Shown piece after piece: positions 45,101-56,674 of a DNA stretch of 64,000 bases (positions are counted from its first letter, which is position 1; each line of letters opens with the position of its first letter). The position numbers and the translations under genes were made by a program. Below the pieces are notes generated by a model. The model searched no databases and was not told where the DNA came from. It was given only the letters and a program-made list of their open reading frames with translations. Source of the DNA: Trichoplax adhaerens (Eukaryota; Placozoa; Uniplacotomia; Trichoplacea; Trichoplacidae); contig NW_002060945.1 in assembly GCF_000150275.1 (NCBI RefSeq), forward strand, positions 1,182,199-1,246,198, in the 5' to 3' direction.

Positions 45101-46926
45101 TTTCATGTTTCTTTACCGGAGACAATATAGCTTTTTAAGACCTTGAATGCTGCCTCACCCAGTTGGTCAAATGGAGATGAAAAGAAGTTTATGAACATTA
45201 CAATATCATCGCGAAGTCTTTCTTCTGCTTAGTAAAATAAGAAGATTAGCATTCATGTTTTAAAACCACATACGATACGAAATGTTCAAATTATGTATCA
45301 TATTCGTATTCACCTTGCAACGGTTTCGTGTAATAAAATATCAGCCAAACATGAGTTTGGTCATCAAGGCAAACCATGCATTTCATCAGTTCTAGTTTAA
45401 GTTCAATACTATACAGAAGCATTTTGTCGTTTAGCGCTACATGCAAGACATATCAAGTGTTTATGTATCCCAAGATGAAGCTACTGTTAATTGCTCTATT
45501 GTGTCTTCAGTGCTGTCGAGCTTTACCTATCGCTCTTTCGGATTAATTTCAACAACTCTTCCGTAATTTCATCCCTAAGAAATATTTTATAATAATTTAG
45601 TGATACATTTCAGTTATAAATTACTAATTGGTTTCAATCAAAGGGAATAATCTACAAGTATTAAAAGACCTAAGAAAGTCGTAAGAAATTCTAAAGTCCA
45701 AAGCAGCTTTTCGGATGACCCTGCTGTTTCAATTAAGGCCGTTAGTAATTTATCCAGAAGGAATCGTGTAATATTGACGATATTCTATGCGAGCATAAAT
45801 ATTGTAAATCCTATAGTTAACTGTAACCATGAGACAGGTAATGCTAACATCATCTTCCTGGTACATTATTGAATCTGCTTAAGTTAAGATTAATCAAACA
45901 CTGAATTGCTTACCGATTCCCACAGAAGGGCTCTTTAAACACATGATCGTTACATAGTTGTACAATTTGTCTAATGGTGGCGTATAAATTAAGAATCTGT
46001 TTAATTTCACTACAAGTGAAATAATTGCTCAACCTCATACTTACGGTAAGGTATTAAGGCGAGAGATGATATCTTTGTGTGATGGCGATGTCTGTAAAGT
46101 CTTTTTAATGCGGTGGCAAAGTGTAAATAAAAAAATATGAGTAACTTGTAGCAGTTTGGAGGATAAAAAATACTTCATTATTATAGTATATACTGTTTAG
46201 GTAAGCTCAGTATTTTCTTTATCCGCATTTGCAGCTGTAACAAAACAGATTGAAAAATACATCATTTTAGTATTTTCCTTTCATACTATCGTTTACCTCG
46301 GTGACCAAGTCGAATTCATCCAATAAGTAATCCTAAGAAAAATGAATATGACGATGATAATTACTACTTTATGATCATGCACTAAAGCAGGATCATCGAT
46401 ATACGGCGCAAGTACGTTTAAAGCAAGTGGATAGTTATTAATTTCAAGTTTAAATCTACTATAACAGCAACGAGCATATTTTAGATGAGGATGGATAACT
46501 TGGCAATACTGTAAATGAAAAATACGGAGTTAACTACATATTGGATATTTCCCTTCTTCAAAAAGAGCAAACTACGGGCACAATAATGCTAACAGCCTAC
46601 ACAGCTTTCTCTAGCTGATTGCTTCTATTCTCTGTGTTTATTATTGGCCCTGAATTCAGTTTCTATACTGTACTGTCATTAGTCAATCATGATTAATAAC
46701 ATTCGTATATATCCTATACCTTGGTGATATCTTGTTCTTGGTTATTATCATCACAAAGGTAGCTCGCTTCTATCCATGAATTATTTTTGTAGAAGGTACG
46801 ACAAAAATCAGAATCAAAGATGTAGGTAATACCATCGCTATCAAAATCGAGATCATCCTCAGTCAAGTCGCTCATAGAATCGCCTGATTCTTGACCAGCC
46901 ATATCTTCTGCCTCGTCTTCAAACAT
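42120..46926 (-). CDS. Unrecognised multi-exon helical-repeat protein, 3' end open
   Basis: Minus-strand exons, 5' to 3': 46720-46926, 46297-46332, 46045-46091, 45914-45996, 45849-45874, 45670-45784, 45142-45224, 44903-44998, 44713-44820, about 44484-44660, about 44341-44413, 44078-44146, 43933-43995, about 43755-43853, 43259-43318, 43085-43159, 42344-42380, 42120-42194. Lengths and phases agree wherever exact ends are given, except that the exon near 44.5 kb does not join in phase. The protein starts with a 40-residue acidic segment (MFEDEAEDMAG, then SDLTEDDLDFDSD). It continues as amphipathic helices of HEAT/ARM character, such as FLLDKLLTALIETAG and EKLLWTLEFLTTFL. Late segments NELIKRENVFKEACELITG and YYRGYGDKGPDVAKF look conserved, but I cannot name the family. 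No stop was reached, so 3' exons are missing. Confidence 0.65.
46503..46759. repeat. 257-bp segment also present at 56413-56669
   Basis: Same length and orientation, only scattered substitutions. It spans the first 40 coding-strand-terminal bases of exon 46720-46926, its splice donor, and about 217 bp of intron 1. This is the likely source copy, because only here does the exon continue. Confidence 0.85.
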
Positions 46927-47690
46927 CTTGCTGCTTGATTTACTGAATAAGTTGATGTTTCGAAAGCATTGATTGAGATCGGTCGATCAGCAATGCAACT
47001 ACTGCATAAATCGTTCCTATTGTCAATCTAAATGTAATAAAAAGGAATACTCAACATATTGACAACTGTACCTTTCGGTCGTAGAGCAATATGCGCCAAT
47101 TAAGTTGATATTATGATGACAGATGAAGAAGAGCAGTTTAAATGCTTCAGCTAGTTATCGCAGTATTCCTATCTTTCCGGTTCAGAGTAATCCCCACTAA
47201 CGGTGTTGATGTTGTCAATTTTAATGAAGAAGTGATTGACAAAGCATTAGAAGATTTCTCCAACCTATTCCCCGTTTGAAAATCGTACCAAGATCGAAAT
47301 GCTCAACGAGGCAAATATGGAAATGTCTAAATCAGCAACCGCGAGTACTTGCGCCAAAATGATGTTGTTTACGGCAAATCAACGAGGTAACAGGGCACAA
47401 ACCTGAAAGGGAAGGAGTGAAATAGGCTAGATATCTGTTGGATGCCACTTTCGTATTGGCCAAACTCCAGCCACGTGCGGCACGAGTAGACACGAGTAGT
47501 AGCATGTGCACTTGTGCAGTTTTCCATGCAGTCTGTGATGGAAGTAAGAGCTAAAAGTAATTGCTTTTTCTTTCCTACTGCAGTATACATACTGCCAAGC
47601 AGGATGGCAAGTTTCCGAGATTGTATACCGGTGTATGCTAAAGCCAGTTTTCTCTCGTTACCTTGAGGGGAAAATGTCCTTTTCTTCTTT
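46927..47690. other. Promoter side of the helical-repeat gene; coding-like stretch 47141-47410
   Basis: Upstream of the minus-strand gene start. On plus, a frame from an ATG near 47146 containing NFNEEVIDKALEDF runs to a TGA at about 47276. An overlapping second frame (ENRTKIEMLNEANMEM) then continues to about 47410. This could be one broken coding piece or chance. No homologue recognised. Confidence 0.25.
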
Positions 47691-47965
47691 ACTTTTTACG
47701 CCCTGATCGGACACTTTACCAATAAACTATCCTAGTCTTAAACCTCTTTCTATAAATCTATAAATGTTCGGTATTGAAGGAAAGAAAAAAGTGTATTCGT
47801 CTTCCCTCTATGACCTGACCTAGGACTTGTCCAATAAACTAATTCCTCTTGTCTATTAATTCTACCAATATTCAGATGAAAGAAAAATGTGTAGCCATTC
47901 CCTCTATGGCGTGACCAAATGACGAGGACTTCTCGAATAAACTGCAGTATTTCCTCTTTCTAGTG
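47690..47965. repeat. Tandem repeat, about 107 bp x 3
   Basis: The phrase TCTATGRCSTGACC... followed by a CAATAAACT or GAATAAACT core recurs with the core at 47721, 47833 and 47936 (spacing 112 and 103). Degenerate. Confidence 0.65.
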
Positions 47966-48218
47966 TTAGATTAGAATGGTTTTATCCAGATGGCGTTGGT
48001 CTGACATGGGCAGACTACCAATCTCCAGGGTACTCTTAAAAATGAGAGAGGGGATAAAAAGTGATGGGAACATTTTATAAATTGATTATGACATGATGTC
48101 ACAGACATGTTGTCGAAGAATAGGAGTTATAGGACCTATGGCGTTGAGATAAATATTGATGACATTGAAGTAAAGAGCGTAAACATAGAAGGAAGCTAGA
48201 GAAATGTCCAAAAATATA

Positions 48219-48430
48219 GACAAATTCGGAAATTTGGCCAAATAGTGGCAAGAAGTTGGAACTTGTTGCCTATTCTTTATTAGAGATGTTAATGGTACAG
48301 TATAGAGAAATTAAGGAATTGAATGAAATAGATGGTAGGAAATTGTCACTCGTTAATTATTCGTTATAGGAGATGTTAACGATATAGAGAAATTAGGCAA
48401 TTTAGTGAAATAGAATGGAATATACTGTAC
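48219..48430. repeat. Tandem repeat, about 84 bp x 2.5
   Basis: Units begin with GA(C/G)AAATT near 48219, 48305 and 48386 and share AGGAGATGTTAAYGRTA at their ends. Degenerate, not coding. Confidence 0.65.
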
Positions 48431-49850
48431 GGATAATATTTAACTTTAGCTGTTTAATATTTATTTATTGAAGTTTATTAGAAAGGTAGTACTGCCATTG
48501 TTACAATAGCAGCCTACACCAATTCGCTAGGATAAAATAGAGATGGAAATATTTATAGATTGATTATGATATGATATTCTTGGATATTGGCCTATCCAGA
48601 TGCAGAATCTAATGCAGTAGACAGTGGTTGAATTTAACGGAAGGAGCGAAAGTGTTTAGTATAGCCATCCAGTGTAATAGATTGTTTGCGAGATATTTCA
48701 ATTTTTTTGCTAGTCAATCACTTGAGCAGAAGTTGTTACCACATTTAATCGATCTCTTTTAAGAAACGGCCATTAAGATTCTATGAAATGTTGCTTCTCC
48801 TCAATTTCAGTCATAACTGCATACAGCGAAACTTTGGTTGTTTATCAAAACTTATTTTTATCAAGAAGAGGGAAGAGAGGGAGAGGAGTATACGATGGAA
48901 TAAGGATAACATTTATACTTGAGTAGTCCCTGTCATTATTCTGCACTAAAAGTTTTCCGAAGAGATCACTGCTTTTCCTGTGGAGTGGATACGTGTATGT
49001 AGCTGTGTAATTTATTTTTCAGTGAGCACAAGGTGCTGGAACTATTTTTTTCACTACAATTCATCAGGTAAATTGGCTTACACAAACACATACACTACTC
49101 CATCATACGAGTACTGTATACCAGAAGAATATAATACTTTGCGACTGGAATTAGCACAGATCTATCTACGCTAGTAACTGTACAAATAGCATCGCAGTCA
49201 GTGTTGGGATCCTTAGTCTTACAGCATTTCACAATAAAGCAAAGTCGCGTCTTAGTTGCGTTTGGTTTACACTTTTTTTAGTTACAGTTAACTATGATTG
49301 CTGACAACGTGCTGGGCAAGGAGGGAATGAAAAACCGAAGAAAAAGAGCCTAACCGCATTTTTATAACATTTCGAACATTGAGAGCGGTAATTTCCTGTT
49401 TCATATTACAACATACGAACATTGATATACAGTACTGTAATGATAAACTACATTTTAGGTATCAAGATGCAGTTTATGTAGTTTGAACTAAAATTTATTG
49501 TTAGTGAAGAAGCTACTCATATAACCTTGGGTAAGTTTAGTCAATCACATTTTATTTAAAGAAACATCACATCCAATTTAAAGAAACATCACATCGATTA
49601 CTCCTTATAGTTAAAAGTCTATTTTAAGTAGTTCAGTCTTCGTCAATTTTTAGCATGATATTTAGAAGTTGCACCAAATACCATCTACAGTAGTGAATTT
49701 ACGAAGCTGAAGCTATTAAGAAAGTTGCTGACAACTTTTTTAAACGATGAATAAGAAAGTTTAAAATACTAATAGCAATGAAAATTATCTAGATGGATGT
49801 AGACCTTATACGCCTTTGCACGAGTAGGATATGCAAAACCAAATAAGAAG
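48431..49850. other. Intergenic, no gene seen
   Basis: Between the repeats and the 3' end of the lipoxygenase gene. A phrase AAAGAAACATCACATC is repeated directly at about 49559-49594. No coding content supported. Confidence 0.5.
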
Positions 49851-52800
49851 TTAAATACTTATGGCGTTGGGAATATTTTTCGGGTTCAAATGATTGTAAG
49901 CTATACGTCTGTGCTTATTTCTCTCATCAATTATTGCCGAAGCTTCCTTGAGTTCAATATTAAATCTATTGAATAAGAAAATAACAATTTAATCTTGTTA
50001 AAATCAAATTCTAGAAATAGTACGTGAAGTATAGGTGAGAATTTGCTCCATTTATGTCATAAACTAAAGGCTATTGGATGATTATTTGTGCTGTTATAAT
50101 TCAGATTAAAATATCGATAATACCATCAAATAACTTACTGTTTTAATGCTGCTACCCCCACTGGATCATAGGTGTAATTGACCTCAAAATCGCCCAATGA
50201 TTCCGTCGCACGCTGACTAAGAACCCTGGTAATTGTCATTATGCTTACATCATGGGTTTGTTAGGTAACTGCTTAAGGAGATCAGCTTCAGTGATGGGTG
50301 ACTAAAGTTTAGGTATCAAGGATAGAGCAATTATGAGCATATTTTGATATTTCCGTAGATATACAGTATTGTAGTATTCGTACATCCAATCACTAAAGTA
50401 TAAAATTTAAAAAATCTTGTACCTCAGTGAATTGTAGGCTATTGTACTAATATTATACTAAATTACGTGGATTAATTAAGTCTTTAGTAAAGTACTTTCG
50501 AGTCCAAGTAACTTACTGTACATAACTACCAAAATTACTAACGAAATAGTTATCGTCATGTTTTCTTAATCGGTACAAAAACTAAGATACTATAGTAATC
50601 CAACGATATCTAAATCACTTCTAATAACTTCAACTATAGTTTTAATATTTAATTTGTATCGATACGTACTAATAGTTTAACAACTAACTAAATGACTTTC
50701 TATAGTAGCTATCAACACGACGATCTCTAGAATATACAAAAATATACTTTATCTCGTGGTGCTTTCCCGTTCATAAATGCTGGATAATTAGGGGGGAAAC
50801 CATATTCATCGTATTGGCCAAAGTTAACTGCTGCATGGATAGCACTAGAAGTAAATATGAATGATGTGAATGCACTAATAATTTCTTCCTGTGTTTCAAA
50901 TTTGCCGTTGCCGGGTACTCCTTTAATTTCACAACCCTCAGGATAAGGTGCTACAAGTATTTCAGCAAAATTTTGCAATTCGAAATCATTGGCTATATCA
51001 TTCTTATTTTTATAATGGCCATTAACAACCCCGGCAACATAATTCTTGATGCAGTTCCAAACAAGTAATCCATCATCTCGATAAGGATAATCTGGCAGTA
51101 TTTTGGGATCATCCAGCTATTTAGTTGGAGAATAAAAATCAACATTAAATAATTGTAGTTTATAATACGCTAGTGGTTAGATCGAAGCGATATATAACTT
51201 ATTTATAAAATCATAAATGACTTCCATGATAATCTCTTAGCTGCGTGAATTAAACTATCTCGCCGTTATAGCTATACTCGTACCTTACGGGCTTTTATTT
51301 CTTCCGGCAGGGTACCTTCTACATTTAATCGCCACACTTTGAATTGGTGAGCGATAATATCTAATACCCCATCACGGCCAGCTGTCATAGTTGTGTCTAT
51401 CCAGCCATCAGGTGCTAATAGGGATGTAATCGCTAAACTATATTTAACGATTGAAGGAGAAATGATCAGAGCACTGAATAGCAATTTAAGTTTTAAGTTA
51501 CATCGATGAATGTACAGTATTATGTATTAATTTAGTTTATAATGTTGATAGGATAATTTAGGGTATATCAGTATTGCGCTAAATCGTATCAATTTAGGGT
51601 TCTACCTGTTGATAGCCATAAGGTAAAGGAAATGAGGTGCGATCAGACGATGCAAGGGATGAGACATGCTTAGTGTGCGATTAACAGCCACTGCAATGGA
51701 TTCAATGATCAAGTGGGTGAAGCCTGAATTTATAGTAAATTTAGATAGAATTCAATAAATTGTATACTGTACAATGTATACATACTAATGCAATGACTAA
51801 AATAATAATTCTAATACTATATTAAATATCGTCACAAAACAAAGCTCTGATAGTATAAAGATTGTAGATTGTAGAAAAGAACCTATCTTTACGTAAACTT
51901 TTACCTAAATGCGTGCTAGATTGATGAACCATAGCATCAGCATTATTGTAAAACATTTTGGCTAACTTCCAGACATTTCCATCGGTCGGCAGGAAAACCT
52001 ACAGTACGTGCGTCATAATTCAAATAGCGTCAAAAATTAAATTATATTATATTATTGAAATTTTAAACAGTACATTATCTTATTAAAGAGGTAATGGTGA
52101 AGTGCCATCATGCTCTCCAATATTACTATCATTTGTTGTATTTACCGTATGGGGATATCTCTTGTCGGTAGTTGCAAACAATTGTATCGCAACGGGTGTT
52201 AATTCATCTTCTTTATTTAAGTAGAAGAGTGCATAAGGATGTACCAGCTAGGAAATATAAAGTAGCAAGCAGATGTAGAGTCTTAATTCAATATGTGTAC
52301 TAGATGATTTCAAATGCTATAGAATATAATGGAGCAGATGATATTTTAGATAGAGATTTTTTAAAGTTTTGTATCACATACATACATAGTTCTGTATGTG
52401 GATGATCTTTCTATAGGAAAGAGTATAGTACAACAGCTTGTTAATAACTATGAATAGCTAACCTCTTTGTCAAGCGGAACACCCGCAAGCGGTACACTAT
52501 GTAGCATTGATAAATCGCAAAGGAAAATTTTATTCTTGCTGACAGCGTCATCTAAAGTGTAGCCTTCCAAGAATGGCTTAAGCATGTCGTTCGTAACATC
52601 GAGACTAATTAATATATAGAAGGTTTTACCGTTAATTTACGTACAATCTTTAAGTAGTCTTTTAAGATTATTAAATTTGCATCTTACGCTGACGGAATTT
52701 TGGTACATAATTGCATTATAACCGGATTACAGCCTTGGGTGCGCTGTTTGGCGAAATAGCTGTCCTCATCCCATCTATATCTGCCCTAATAAGCAATAGA

Positions 52801-54527
52801 TAGTAATGGGAAGGGTTAATCCATTACAAAGGATATTTTTCTGGTTTCCCTACGAATGTACAACTTCATATTGATACCAACATGAATGAAGTTCTAATTA
52901 TCAACATTAAGAGGCGACAAAACAGTATTTGTCAGTAATAGTTCAACTTCCTCTAGCATACCTGAGGAACGTCAAAGCCACACCCTGTCTGATAGAGGTT
53001 GCTGATATCATCCACTGACTTCCAATCGCCGCTGAAAACCTTTGCTAGGTTGCCCACAATGCCTAAACTGGCTCCTGATAGTATTAGAACATCATTCTAT
53101 ATCCGAATAAAATATAGGACGGCAAATAATTCTCTTAGATACACACGTATAAATATCTGAAAATTACCGCGAGAAATTCATAATTTATTTAATCTTCTTT
53201 AATCATTAATACCTTAAATTAAAGTACATCAAATCTATTTAACTACAACATTAGTAATATGATAAGAAAGACAGTAATTTAAAATCTCAAACGCTTTACA
53301 CCTACTTGGTAGTGGTCGGTGAACATTTCTTGTTGAGGTAAATCTTTAACCTGCGGTTAGTTAATAAATAAGGGTATTAAAAAAAACTGAACAGTAAATT
53401 ATCACATTGCCACGCCAACACATTTATTATATTATTAAGTAAATAACTGTTCAAATGAACAGCTCGAAGTCAAATACATTATATAATAGTTTTATGTGTC
53501 ATAACTATAAAGTAATTTCAAATGCTGTGATCGTATTTGATAGAATACAATATATAACAATGCATAATTGCACTTGTGGCGTTGCAGACAACTTGATAAA
53601 GGCATAGCTTAGCTGATTGCTTTAGCTAATACTATCATTGATTGCTTATACGATCGTTACTCAAGTAATAAGGATTTACTATGCATATCTCGACGTCATT
53701 TAGACAATGTTTATGGTAATTTCTTGCTATCTAATGAAACAATAGGTTTCATAAGCATGTAATATAATATCAATCTTCGATATCTAACTCGAATTAGATA
53801 TAATTAATTACAATAGACCATAGTACATATCTGATCTTCATTTACGTCCGCTTACAAGACTGGGAAATTAAATTGAATTTATAAAAAAATTTTTACAAAT
53901 ATTTAGCAGTAATGTAAAGGAATCGTGATTTTTTCTACTTTTTACGACCCCAAAATCATAAAAATTTGTCATTTGAGTTGATACTACTATTGCGTTGGCT
54001 TTTAAAAGTTGTACACCAGAAGATATTTGCTGTTATTTATTTAGTACCTGTGCAGGAACACCAGGAAATTTCCTATCAAGTACGTAGTGTGTCTGCTTTT
54101 CCTGGATTTCTTTTGCACGTTGCTGAGGTGATGCATCATTTTGGGGTAAGGAGCAATCCCACTTTTGAATTTTTAAGGTAACATACTGTCTTAACCAACG
54201 ATTGATTGGGAAGTAGACTGGTGCGGGCGTACCTCCGACCTGTTCATTGACGACCCAAACACATTCACAAAACCAGTTACCACCAAATCCCCAAATGCCA
54301 CGACTGATTTCAATAAATTTAAGATCAGCTAAGCCAGATATATCGCTAACAGGGAACTTATTCGTTTGGCCTTTTTCGAATTTACCTCCAAATATATCAT
54401 CAGTAAGGGTAATATTGCGTGATTTTTTACCGTTGACATCGATGAATGTTATATAGATACTGACATCAGTGCTAGCGCCTTTATAATCTGCAGTTTTAAT
54501 GTAAATGGTGTAATCCGGGTTAGACAT
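49851..54527 (-). CDS. Animal-type PLAT-lipoxygenase
   Basis: Twelve exons, 5' to 3': 54048-54527, 53306-53350, 52962-53096, 52688-52785, 52463-52604, 52146-52247, 51905-51998, 51606-51723, 51284-51473, 50748-51116, 50138-50301, 49851-49965. About 680 residues, the usual size. Exon 1 encodes the N-terminal PLAT/beta-barrel (YTIYIKTADYKG through YFPINRWL), which binds membrane or Ca. The helical catalytic domain carries every expected non-heme iron ligand: HQSSTH in 51905-51998, HAAVNFGQY in 50748-51116, and the C-terminal Ile of IPNAISI. It should oxygenate polyunsaturated fatty acids in the cytosol; position and chirality cannot be called. No signal peptide. Exon 50138-50301 has the right length (54 codons plus 2) but does not read through: TAA at 50245-50247, with the lipoxygenase frame resuming one base off. 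Either a local sequence error or an inactivated gene. Confidence 0.92.
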
Positions 54528-55197
54528 GATGAAGCTGATCCTGTGATTCCTATTTCAATGATTAACGCTGAGCTCGGGATAAGAACATTCACGTTTAACG
54601 GTAGATCAGTTATTGACCAGAGTGGCACTTGAATCGAATGACAGATCGATTGGGTTGCTCCGCCGAATCGATAATTCGTTCTGAATAAAATTTCCAGGTA
54701 GTCCACTAGCATTTAAATACGCGTATAAAACAATAGTGTCTCTGCCACTTATCTTGTGTAGCCTGATCATTGGCTATTTCTTTTAGTAAACAAGTTTTCT
54801 AGCTAACCAATAGGTGATTTGTACCGACCTCTAATAATTAATTACTAATTATAATTGACCGTCCATGGTATTTGTTTTAATATTACAGTAATTCCACCTT
54901 TCAATCAATGCGAATGTTTAGGTCTTTTGAAATAGAAGCACCTTGTCTTTATAATGTTATCCGGCGCCATTATGTACTTAAACAATGTAATTATTTTTTT
55001 CTCAGTTTTGTCGTCAATTTTATCGCATATCAGTGATTACTCCAGTGCATTTTAAAATCACGTTATATATAAAAATACGATTAGGCTAAATCTTATTAAG
55101 CTATTATTGTCTATGTACAAAATTAGCTCACTTGGAAGCTGATTGCTTTTTAATGCCTTCTTGAAATTGGCTCTTTATACAATTTAAATATTAAGCC
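54528..55197. other. Lipoxygenase promoter side, no other gene
   Basis: Immediately upstream of the lipoxygenase start codon. A short minus frame (54449-54712) continues past the chosen Met but is not PLAT-like. Nothing else recognised. Confidence 0.4.
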
Positions 55198-56121
55198 ATA
55201 TTGTGTGTTGTCTGTTTGTATCATCATCGAAGACGCGAGGACTGCCACCCTCTATCATAATTACGTATTTTTCTCGTCCTTACTTTAGTTGTCGATTTTA
55301 TGTCTTATAAATGATTCTAGTATAAATTATAGAGTAAGATACTATATACTATTCAGTGTAAATGTAATTGTACGTTATGCAAATGGGAGTGAAGATACAG
55401 AACACTACTTTGCAAAAGTAATCAATTAATTGAAATTGATCTAGCTCGAAATCGAGTCACTAAGCTGAGCTAATCTGACTCGCAAATGTGTTATTAGTCT
55501 CTGATTCCAGTATTCAGAGAACAGACTAGATCAGAAATAATTTTAATGTTCGAAATACTTCATGCATGAGGAGCTAGAATAGTTATAAAATGTTAACGCC
55601 TTTGACATAAAAAGCTCTCGTTGTATTAAAACCTTCTTATTATGTGTACATGGAGTGTGTACGCGTCTGTGAACACCATACACGCAATTGTAAGATTGTG
55701 ATTAGTTAACTTTGTAAGCCCCCACTTATTGTCATTAAAGTTTTTCAAGTTCCTTACGCCATTGTTCTATGAAATTTTGAAATCTACTTTGATTCGTTCT
55801 ACTGTATATAATTCAATTCCATTAAACAGAGTACGAAATGATCGATTTTTCTTTTTGCAGTAGTTTCGCTTATAGCGATCCTTTCTCCCTTTCAGCCACT
55901 GAAACTATAGCAATTATCGCCAAAAATCACCTAATTTTATCGTCGACACTTCCCTACGCTATACTAAGCGACTCCTCTTTTCATTTAGACCTGCAATCAA
56001 ACTTTATTCTTCAAAGTTCCCATTTGTGCTTGTTGAAGTTTTCTGTTACTTGGACGAGATAATTGTTTGCCACTACAGCGGAAAAACATTGCTTTAATTA
56101 AGTTATTGTTCTATGGTTAGA

Positions 56122-56254
56122 GGAGGTGTGGCATAGTTCTTGCTATAGTACTGTACATATTGTACAGTACAACATACAGTACAGTACAGTACTGTACTGT
56201 ATGTACACTTAGGATTTAAGGAGGTGTGGCATAAGTGAGTAGGAGGTGTGGCAT
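56122..56254 (+). promoter_or_regulatory. Repeated GGAGGTGTGGCAT motif
   Basis: The 13-mer occurs at 56122-56134, 56220-56232 and 56242-56254, and again in the second duplicated unit at 57148-57160 and, with one change, 57193-57205. The GGTGTGG core resembles CACCC-box (KLF) and T-box half-site sequences of animals. A binding function is inferred only from repetition. Confidence 0.4.
56147..56205. repeat. Palindrome cluster of TACTGTACAG type
   Basis: GTACTGTACA and TGTACAGTAC flank a short AT spacer. This is followed by an inverted repeat with 14-bp arms (ACATACAGTACAGT and its complement) around a 5-bp centre. It is absent from the matching position in unit 2. Confidence 0.85.
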
Positions 56255-56412
56255 GAGAGTCTGAAAGCTGTGAAATCTCGAACACGTGACCATTAATGTT
56301 GGTCTTGTTCCTGTTTCCCCTTCCACATTTTTCGTCGCCTTTTATATTGGATTTCTTCATCAGTGATCGTTCTATTTTCCAATCAATGGATTACCCTTGT
56401 AAAGTTGCAGTA

Positions 56413-56669
56413 GCAATACTGTAAATGAAAAATACGGAGTTAACTGCATATTGGGTATTTCCCTTCTTCAAATAGAGCAAAATACGGGCACAATAATGCT
56501 AGCAGCCTATATAGTTTTCTCCAGTTGATTGCTTCTATTCTCTGTACTTGTTATTGGCTTTGAATTCAGTCTTTATACTGTACTGTCATTAGTCAATCAT
56601 GATTAACAACATTCGTATATATCCTGTACCTTGGTGATATCTTGTTCTTGGTTATTGTCATCACAAAGG
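56413..56669. repeat. Dispersed copy of 46503-46759
   Basis: A 257-bp copy lying exactly at the junction between the two tandem units. It carries an orphan 40-bp exon end and splice donor from the helical-repeat gene, without the rest of the exon, so it cannot encode that protein. Confidence 0.85.
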
Positions 56670-56674
56670 ATATA

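Larger units (their letters stand above)
55198..56412. repeat. Tandem segmental duplication, unit 1
   Basis: Bases about 55198-55550 reappear at about 56690-57026, and 56064-56412 at 57077-57374, same order and orientation with high identity. The unit is about 1.2 kb. It contains no recognised gene. Confidence 0.9.

Noticed and set aside
47141-47276. ARPC3 (Arp2/3 subunit) remnant
   Set aside because: A dozen residues around EEVIDKALEDF look similar, but flanking residues on both sides do not follow ARPC3.
54247-54456. Plus-strand frame within the first lipoxygenase exon
   Set aside because: Antisense shadow of the PLAT-domain exon on minus.
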